Below, piece by piece: positions 8,979-17,800 of a DNA stretch of 64,000 nucleotides. The position numbers were made by a program, and so were the translations under genes. Source of the DNA: Chlamydiales bacterium. GTDB lineage: Bacteria; Chlamydiota; Chlamydiia; Chlamydiales; JARBTQ01. Position 1 is the stretch's first letter, and each line of letters starts with the position of its first letter. The notes under the pieces are model-generated. The model was not told the DNA's origin and did not search any database. It worked only from the letters and a program-made list of their open reading frames with translations. The DNA is taken from NCBI GenBank assembly GCA_029240075.1, contig JARBTQ010000006.1, positions 36,610 through 100,609 of the forward strand, given 5' to 3'.

Positions 8979-9733
8979 TATTTGATTGAATCAACCTTTC
9001 TGTATTGCATCTCGATTGCAGAGATCATCTGTGTGACAAAATTGTCCATCTTAACTTCTAAACTTTGGATGGCTCCTCTAAAATAGCTATACCCTATTAA
9101 TGCAGGAATAGCAACCACAAGGCCAACAACTGTAGTTCCTAACGCCATAGAAATACCTGCTAAGACCGCTTCATTGCCTCCTCCGGATTTAGTCTGCAAC
9201 TCTGAAAAAGTCATTAATATACCCCATACAGTTCCTAGTAAGCCTAGAAAAGGGGCCAGAGTTATAGTAATGGAAAGTGCAATAAGGTCCTTTTCTAGGT
9301 CATGCGTTTGATTTCCTATTTCAGTAGCTAGACAGGCTTCAATATAATCTATATCAGTAGGGGAAAGATAAACATGTTGAGAAGATTCTTGTAATCCAGT
9401 TTCAATCTGTAGGAAATGGTGATTTTTCTTTAACCTTTTTAAAGATTGTTCTTTAAAAATCATGTAGAGGTACTTGAAAGGATTATACTCTTTATCCTTT
9501 TCCAAAGTTTCTGAAACCTCTAGATTAAGAGGATGCTCTTGTAACCCTTCAAATTCTTTCTGTAGTTTATTGGCACTCTTACTGATTGAGCGAATGTAAA
9601 GCATTTTATAGATCATTAAGGTCCAGCTGATACTTGACAACAAACCTAATCCTATAAAAACTAATTTTCCTACAGTATCCGATTGAATATAAGATTCAAG
9701 CACAGGGTGTTGACTTAATAGAAGATATGGCAC
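8978..9733 (-). CDS. ExbB/TolQ-family proton channel subunit
   Basis: The MotA/TolQ/ExbB-family channel protein, 251 residues. Membrane segment 1 lies near residues 22-44; segments 2 and 3 (about 155-180 and 195-215) hold the family signature LAPFLGLLGTVWGILMTFSE and ALGTTVVGLVVAIPALIGYS. It forms the pentameric proton channel with the ExbD protein encoded immediately downstream. It is the first gene of a minus-strand operon of three. A second, distinct ExbB/ExbD set is found at 61772-62876. TolQ and ExbB cannot be told apart from sequence alone. Confidence 0.9.
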   Translation of the reverse strand: MPYLLLSQHPVLESYIQSDTVGKLVFIGLGLLSSISWTLMIYKMLYIRSISKSANKLQKEFEGLQEHPLNLEVSETLEKDKEYNPFKYLYMIFKEQSLKRLKKNHHFLQIETGLQESSQHVYLSPTDIDYIEACLATEIGNQTHDLEKDLIALSITITLAPFLGLLGTVWGILMTFSELQTKSGGGNEAVLAGISMALGTTVVGLVVAIPALIGYSYFRGAIQSLEVKMDNFVTQMISAIEMQYRKVDSIK

Positions 9734-9907
9734 AAATAACTCTCCAGAAGGGATGAGAAAAGATTAAAATTAAAGTTAGAATCAATGAATCTTATTTTAT
9801 GAAATATACTTGCTACAAGCAATCTTTAAATTTAAATCTTTAAGATTGGAGGTATAGGGTAAGAAAATCAGATTTGTTTCTAGTAAATTTTGATTTAGAA
9901 ATACTTT

Positions 9908-10927
9908 ATGGGGGTAATGATGGGATTAAACGAAGAAAGTAAGCATGGGTTAACATGGGAAGATTTAAATCCGATACTCTCCCCAGAGGACATTCAAAAA
10001 AAGATAGCTAATTTCTCATTAGACTTTGGATATGGCCAAAAACAATTTCTTGTAAAGCACCAATACTATAACGGCAGAAGTAGTTTTGGAATAGGCTATG
10101 TAGGGCAAATTCCCAAAGCTTTATTAAATCCAGTCAATATGACTATTCATAGAGAAACCTTAACGATGGGTTCATTCCCCATATCAGGATATTATTACTG
10201 TTCTGAGGCCTATAAGGGTAATATTCTATCCCAAATCGTAAAAAGGCTATACGCAAGTGATAAGAGAGGCCCCGAGATTTTATTAAATTCAGCACATTCT
10301 TATAAAGAAATGTCGGTAGAGATGTGCGCTTCCTTTATCAAATGCTTTCGGGAGCAAATTGTATTTTTTACAGGAGCTGGGATCTCTGCTGCAGTAGTTC
10401 CTGACTGGCAATCGTTACAAGATATATTAGGTTATAGCAATGATAGAGATGAGATCACTAATTTTATAGAGATAGTTAAAAAAGTAGATAGAGATCCACA
10501 AACATATCTTGAAAATGTTGATAAAGTTCATCAAGCATTTATCTTAGGCCAACCTACTGCAGCTCATTGGGCCCTCAAACAACTCACACAATTTACAAGG
10601 ACTGTTTTAGTTTCTGACAATATTGATCTGTTGCAACAACATACAGGCTTAGATGTCTTAAGAGTTCATAATCTAGAGCCATTCTACGATGATTCAGACG
10701 AAAAGAAAATTACTGTTCAACCCCAGAGCATTAAAGCTGTAGTCTGTATTGGTATGGGTGGAGATCGTCGTGGATTTTTACATTGGTACAAGCAGCAGAC
10801 GCAAGGTTTTGGTACTATTATTGCGATCAATCTAGAGCCTCCCTCTTTTCTAAGTGCGGAAGACTATTTTGTCCAAGGAGATGCTCAAACAAACTTGCCG
10901 GAATTAGCTAAATTAATTTATTCCTAA
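9908..10927 (+). CDS. Divergent sirtuin-like (Sir2 fold) protein
   Basis: A 339-residue protein whose C-terminal half (about residues 150-339) reads as a Sir2-type NAD-binding fold. FFTGAGISAAVVPDWQSL corresponds to the GAGxS...PDF motif, QPTAAHWALKQL to the PTxAH segment, and VSDNIDLLQQHTG to the NxD segment. A histidine follows in VLRVHN at the catalytic position. INLEPPS and the end are like the ribose-binding tail. The two CxxC pairs of the sirtuin zinc ribbon are absent. The N-terminal 150 residues are unrecognised. The start is uncertain among ATGs at 9908, 9917 and 9920; a GGGGG run just upstream favours the later two. Deacylase or NAD-consuming activity is possible but not shown. Confidence 0.65.
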   Translation: MGVMMGLNEESKHGLTWEDLNPILSPEDIQKKIANFSLDFGYGQKQFLVKHQYYNGRSSFGIGYVGQIPKALLNPVNMTIHRETLTMGSFPISGYYYCSEAYKGNILSQIVKRLYASDKRGPEILLNSAHSYKEMSVEMCASFIKCFREQIVFFTGAGISAAVVPDWQSLQDILGYSNDRDEITNFIEIVKKVDRDPQTYLENVDKVHQAFILGQPTAAHWALKQLTQFTRTVLVSDNIDLLQQHTGLDVLRVHNLEPFYDDSDEKKITVQPQSIKAVVCIGMGGDRRGFLHWYKQQTQGFGTIIAINLEPPSFLSAEDYFVQGDAQTNLPELAKLIYS

Positions 10928-11007
10928 AAAACTTATAAAAATTCCTTATTTTGAAATAGATGACTTGAGCTAGAATATAATTTATTTTAATAAGAGATTT
11001 ATATTCC

Positions 11008-11808
11008 ATGGAATCTTGTAAACAATCACACTTTATTGACTCACACGCTCATTTAACCGGAGAAGATGTATTCCCTTTTGCAGAACAAATGATTGAGAGG
11101 GCCTTATTATCTGGAATATCTAAAGTTTTAAATATCTGTACAGATTTAGCGGCTTTAGAACGGGGCGTTGTCTTAAAAGAGAAATTTCCCGATACACTAT
11201 ATAATGTAGCAGCGATTACTCCACATAATGTGGATGAAAAAGGGGAGCTGGAATTTGATAAGATTGCAACCTATGCAAGGAAAGGGCAATTGGTCGCATT
11301 AGGGGAAACAGGGCTTGACTATTATAATTCAACGAGTGATTGGAATAATCAAGCTAATTATTTTAGAAAGTATTTGCAGCTGGCTTTAGAATGCAGATTA
11401 CCTATAGTTATCCATTGTCGAAACGCATTTGAAGATTTTTTCAAAATTATCGATGAAGGTTATTTAGTAGATGGAAAGCATGGACCAGGAGTCGTGCACT
11501 GTTTTACAGGAACTCTAGATGAAGCTAAAGCTGTGATAGAAAGGGGGTGGTACATATCTTTAAGCGGAATTGTCACCTTTAAAAAGAGTGAGAAGTTGCG
11601 TGAGATCGCAAAATGGCTTCCTTTAGAGCGTTTGTTGATAGAAACAGATACCCCTTATCTCGCTCCTTTATCAAAGAGAGGAAAGGTGAATGAACCAGCG
11701 TTTGTCATTGAAACGGCGCAAATTATCGCTGATGTCAAGGGGATTGCTCTCGAGGAATTAGCAGTTACTACAGCTGATAACACCTTAAAACTTTTTTCTA
11801 AAATATAG
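11008..11808 (+). CDS. tatD: TatD-family metal-dependent deoxyribonuclease
   Basis: A 266-residue TIM-barrel hydrolase of the TatD/YcfH family with 3'-5' DNase activity in characterised members. The metal-binding residues are visible: the N-terminal DSHAHL, the glutamate in ALGETGLDYY, PIVIHCRNA, VVHCFTGTLDEA and the aspartate in LIETDTPYL. Length is normal for the family. It follows the sirtuin-like gene after 80 bases on the same strand. Confidence 0.93.
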   Translation: MESCKQSHFIDSHAHLTGEDVFPFAEQMIERALLSGISKVLNICTDLAALERGVVLKEKFPDTLYNVAAITPHNVDEKGELEFDKIATYARKGQLVALGETGLDYYNSTSDWNNQANYFRKYLQLALECRLPIVIHCRNAFEDFFKIIDEGYLVDGKHGPGVVHCFTGTLDEAKAVIERGWYISLSGIVTFKKSEKLREIAKWLPLERLLIETDTPYLAPLSKRGKVNEPAFVIETAQIIADVKGIALEELAVTTADNTLKLFSKI

Positions 11809-11852
11809 TTACTCATATTAGTTATTACTCCCCCTTTTTCAGATAATTAAAG

Positions 11853-11878
11853 CCCTTGCAAAGTTTGCTTGGCAAGGG
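11853..11878. terminator. Hairpin between convergent genes
   Basis: A perfect 7-bp stem, CCCTTGC pairing with GCAAGGG, with a 12-base loop, lies between the convergent tatD gene and the giant surface-protein gene. It could end transcription in both directions, although neither side has a strong T run. Confidence 0.45.
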
Positions 11879-11896
11879 TAGAAACTCACTCAAAAA

Positions 11897-14800
11897 TCAA
11901 CGCTTATAAAATAGACTCTGTAAGTGATCGGGAAAACGGTTTGGTTCAGCAGGTTTTTGTAACGCTAAATTGTTAGGTAAGCTAGTAGAATCAGGATTTA
12001 ATGTTGCAGGCTGATTTACCGTTAAAGTGATATTCTGAATTGTTGTCATGTTGTAGCCGTTATCATACATGACCTTTAATAATCGATTCGCATTAACTGG
12101 TTTAGGTTGAGTACTGTAGTAAATAATGTTTTGAGCAATGGCTGTAACAATAGCGTCTGTGGCTTGATTGTTAAATACTATAACCAAAGCTTTTGATATT
12201 GCTGTTGATTTCGCGTAATTTCCTACTAAAGTACTACCATAATAAACCAGGTTATTCTGAATATTAATTTCGGTAGGATCTGTGCCTTGATAGCGAATGT
12301 CTAGGCAATCACCAATTTGATACCCATTTGCAAATTGAAAAACTAATTTAGAGCTAGCTGCAGGGATATTGCCGCTTGATATGGTCATAGTTGGGCTCAC
12401 CGCAATTAAGCCAGAGCTCAAAGCATAGTTTGTTATTGGATTAGGAATGTTTACGCTAGGTGGAGCGGGCACAGCAGTCGAGATTACAGTTGTTGTGTTT
12501 TCGGTGCTTCCATCATCACATGCAACCGTAAAAGTGGTCATTTCTGCATTTCCAATGGAAACTCGCTGAGGAGCTGGTTTGAAAACAAGCTTTCGTATTG
12601 CTGTTTGTGCATTTGCAGCTGTGCCTGTATATGTATAAAAACCGCTACCTATATCTGAAAATCCAGAACTTATGAGTGAAGTCCCAGTGAAATTTCCTTT
12701 AGCTGCAGTATCTATAGTTACAGTGTAAGTATGTATTTGGACTATATTAGGGTCTGTGATTGTAAATGAGGTAAAAGGGGAGCATGTAGCGTTATCATTG
12801 ACGGACTGATTGGCTAGGCCTCCTCCGAATAATGTGGGTTGGTCTAGGGGGCTAGAAATTACCGTCGTTGTTGAGTCTGGTGTAGCTCCATCATCAGCAC
12901 TAACAGTAAATATAGTTGTTTCTGTTGTTCCGAGAACTACTCTATTGGGAGTAGGTTGAAATATTAGCTGTCTGATTGCTGTTTCTGCATCGGAAGGCGA
13001 TCCTGTAAATTCGTATATCCCTCCACCAATACTAGTAAATCCAGAAGAGTTCAGAGAAGGTGTAGTGAAAGATCCTTTACCAACAAGGTCTAGACTAACA
13101 GTATAGGTACTTATTTGCCCCAAAGCGCTTGCTGTGATTGAAACTGTACTGAACGGTGAGCAGGTAGTATTATCATTTATAGTTATTCCAGTAGATGTGT
13201 TTGTAAAAGTGCTAGGGGCTCGGGCTGCTGTGGAGGTAACACTGGTTGTGGCATCGAGAGTAGCTCCATCATCTGAAGAGATAGTAAAGGTTGTAATTTC
13301 AGTCATTCCAACTGGAACACGATATTGTGTTGGTTGGAAAACAAGTTGCTGGATAGCACTCTGCGCTTGAGATGCTGTCCCAAGATAAGTATAAGTTCCA
13401 GAGCTTGGATTCATGAATCCTGACGTACTCAAAGAGGTTGAGGTGAAAGAGCCTTTAGCTGAATCATCAAGAGTGATGGTGTAAGTATTTGTCTGTGTTG
13501 AATCAGGATCTATAATTATAAATGAAGAAAAGGGGATACATGTTTCATTATCATTTATAGGATTACTTATCCCCCCACTAAAAGTCGATGGATCATTTAC
13601 TGAAGTTGAGATGACAGTCGTGGTCGCCTCACTAAGAGCCCCATCATCACTTGAAACTGTGAACTGGGTTGTTTCTGTGGATCCAACAGCAACTCTATTG
13701 GGAGTAGGGTTAAAAACTAATTGCCTAATTGCTGCCTGAGCAGCAGAGGCTGATCCTGTATAACCATAAGATCCGCCACCCATATCAACAAATCCAGACG
13801 TTGTTAAGGAAGCAGCAGTAAATGATCCTTTAGCAGCATCATCTAGAGTAATTGTATAAGTGCTGTTTTGTCCTAAACCAGTTGTAGTTATTGTAAATGA
13901 GCTAAATGGGGAGCAAGAACTTGTATCTGTTGTTGTCTGTCCTGCTTGAGCGTTATTAAACAAGCTGGGAGACGGCATTGCTGTTGTGTTAATAGTAGTT
14001 GTAGAGTTCGCAGTTGATCCATCATCACATGCTACTGTAATTACAGTTGACTCTGTTGTTCCAACGTTTACCCGATGAGGTGTTGGTTGGAACACTAGCT
14101 GTCTAATTGCTAATTCTGCATTAGCTGCCGATCCAGTATAAGTATATATTCCAGACCCGGCATCTGTAAATCCGGAGGCAGTTAGAGAAGCTGCAGTAAA
14201 CCCACCCTTTAAGGGGGAGTCTAAGGAAACTGTATAAAGGTGAGATTGCCCTATATCAGGATCTGTTATACTAAAGGATGAAAAAGGGCTACAAGTTGCA
14301 TTATCATCAATATTTGAAGTAATCCCATTTGCAAATACATTTAAATCTTCAATCGATGTTGCTACAATAGTAGTATTGCTATCAGAAATAGAACCATCAT
14401 TACAACTTAGTTTTAAGGTGGTTGTTACTGTTGACCCTACAGCAACTTGATTTGCGGTAGGTTTGAATTCTAGAGCTCTAATAGCAGCTTGAGCTTCGGA
14501 ACTAGTTCCTGTAAATGAGTAAGAGCCTCCTCCATTATTAACAAAACCTGTGGCTGTTATAGAGGATGCTGTAAATATGCCTTTTGTACTATCGTCTAAG
14601 TTGACTGTGTAGGTATAACTTTGACTTAAGTCTGTATTAGATATAGTGACAGTGCTGAAAGGGTAACAAGTGGTATTATCATTGATAGATTGAGCATTAA
14701 GTGTATAGTTAAATCTTGTATATGGTTGTAGGTTAACCCAAACTTTGGAGGTTTTACTGCTGCTAAATGAGTCATTGAAGCTATAACTAAAAGAGGTAGA

Positions 14801-17800
14801 CGAGTAGTCAGATCTTCCATCCATATTCGGATAATAAACAACACGACCGAACTCATCAGTTACAGCCGTATTTATGGAATTAATTGCTGCCCCACAAAAA
14901 TTAGTCGCAAGACTATTGTATTGGTAGAGAATTCCTTGTGTTGGCAAATCTTTAATCATGGCATAAGTAGAAGTGCTAGCAAGACTGTAACCTTGAAGAG
15001 AGATAATGACGTATTGGTTAGAAGTTAGGTAGTATCCATCGTTTAGTTTTGCTCCTGATAAAGTAATAATAGGATCCTCTATACTAGTAGAATTACTATT
15101 ACCTAAGATCCCATGTAAAGAATTTCCCGAATAGTCATACACATACTGGCTCAAATCATTATTCATTCGGTAAGAAGCGACTAAGTTAGAGCTTCTATCT
15201 ATAGAACTACTGTTCATCATAGACTGAATCTGCGATACAGTTTTAGCCTCATTCCAAACATTTAATTCATCGATGGCTCCATTAAAATAACCTATTCCTG
15301 CTTCATAAACCCCTATCAAAAGGTTTGCTGTTGAAGTTGTTGCCGCTGCAGTTCCTGTCCAACTGCAATTAGACTTCTGTTGTCCATCGACATAAATAGT
15401 CCCTCCCGAGCTGTCTACTACAAAAACAACATGATGCCAGTAGCCATCTTTAATCGATCCGCCATTGACTCCTTCTCCAGAAATATCACGGATGTAGTTG
15501 CTGCTGTCTTTAAAATAACGGGCGTAGATATTTCCATTTTTAAGATAGATCTGGTAACCATTATTACTACCTGTTGTATATTTACTTAGGATTCCCCGGC
15601 TAATCCCGTCATTAGTGGAGGTCTTTACCCATACGGCTATACTTAGGGGATAACTGTCTAGTACAGAATTATGACTTATAGTTACAACATCATCTATACC
15701 GTCAAAATAAAGGGTATGATTGGGAACATAGGTTAACAATGGGGCTAATTTCCAAGTAGGATCGCTAGATTCTGGGATCGCATTGCCTCCCAAGACACCA
15801 ATATTGCCGACTAAAGAGGAGTCATAGACATAATCGCCAATTCCAGTACTTAAAGGGTAATAAGCTATCAAATTTGTTTCAGAACCACTTAAGGGTTGTA
15901 ACATATTAGATAAAATCTGACCTTGACTCCTTGCTGTCGACCATAGTCTTAAATCGGCAACATGTCCTTTAAAGTAGTTCGCCCTGGAAATTGTGCCTAG
16001 ATACTTTTGGGGGATGGCATAGGGAGTAAGCGATCCTACAGTGTTGCTTGCTGCTAATTGTCCGTTTACATATAATTTATAAACGCTATTGTTATAGGTA
16101 GCTGCGATGTGATTCCACTTGCCAAAATTTAAGATATCAGGTGTAACAATACTAACTGCTGTTGAGCCCGTGCCAAAGGAGGCTTTAACCTTAAGGCCTT
16201 GGACCCATAAGCTAGGAGCTAATTGATTAGGGGTCCCAGAGTTCATATTCCCTATCAACTCATAAAAGGTATTGTCATTTGATGTATACTCTGCTGTAAT
16301 CCACATCTCCTGTGTAAACTGGTTTCCTAAAGTTGGGGCTAAACTTCCAACATTAAAGTCTAAGTAGTCGTCCGAGCCATCAAAATACAAGCAGTAATTC
16401 TTAGAAAATCCATCTGCTACAATTCTTTTTGGATCATCACTAGATGATGTTAAAGAAGAGCCTAAATAACCGTTATTTTTATTTTGTGAGATATCATAAA
16501 CTCTTTGTCCAATTCTCTCGTCAAAACGGTAGTAACCTGTAACAAAAGATCCATTAAAAATAGTGAGTTGAGTAACAAGACCTTGGAAGTAGCCTGACCC
16601 GTATCTTCCAATATACAACGGTTGTACAGTTGTACAAGTTCCACTTGCACCTGTCCAACTTTCCATGGCTAATAAATTACCATCCACAAATAGCATTCCT
16701 CCCGAAGGATCCACGCTAAGGGCTATTTGGTGCCATTTTCCGTCATTAATCACCCCTCCATCCATTCCGAATGCCCCAGTGCTAATATAGCTTGTGCCGT
16801 TGACATGGTAGCTTGCATAGACATGGCCATTCTTTAAATATACAAGATAGCCATTTAAGGAGCTTGAATCGTACTTAGTGACTATTCCTCTTGCAGTACT
16901 GTCGTTTGTAGTCGTTTTTACCCATACGACTAAAGTTAAAGGATAACCATTGAGATTATTATTATGAGGAATAGTTACATGGTCATTAATTCCATCAAAT
17001 TGGAGGCTATATGATGTTGCACTAGGTAGATCTGGCATGTAAAGTTTAATCAAATGAAGTGACTTACCGTTATGATCGGCCACATAAAGGACATTATTAC
17101 TGATTTCGACTCCATAGGGATCACTAAATGTAATATTTTCTAATCCATTTTTAAGTTCTTTGACAATATACGCTTCGGCAGGAGATTGGATATTTATTAT
17201 CGAAACAGCGCTCTCAGTACTGCTACTGACATACGCGTAGAAACCTTGAATTGTTATGGATGTTAGGCCTGATAGGTAGTTGCCGTTAGAAGAGTCACTC
17301 AAAGTTTTGACTAAAATAGGATTGCTGGGATTAGAAACATCGTAGATCTGTAATGAATTTCCTGAGTAACCAGCTACATATAGGTAATTATTTTTCACTG
17401 TTAAAGCACTGGGGCTAGCAGTAACACTTGTAATTTCGGTTACGTAGCTTAAAGCTGCGGGATTAGAGATATTGATTATAGAAACTTTACTACCAGTATT
17501 AATAGTATAAAGATAGTTTCCTTCAATACTTAAGCTATTAGGACCTTGTATTGTAGTAGGAGTCCCTAAATGTGTATTATCTGTAAATTCACATCTTAAA
17601 ATAGGCGATGTAGGATTTGTAATATCTATGACTGTAATTGTGTGATCAGCCCCAGCATGTGCGTATAGATAATTTTCTACAATCTTAAGGGCGTTAATTC
17701 CTCCTAATTTAGTGTAAGAGTAGGTATTAACTGTAGATCCTCCATCCGTGATGGTTGCTATAACTGTAGGCGATGTAGGCGTAGATGCATTAATGATTTT

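Noticed and set aside
12460..14700. Repeat array considered as a CRISPR or satellite
   Set aside because: Units are in-frame protein repeats of about 370 bases with diverged sequence and no spacers.
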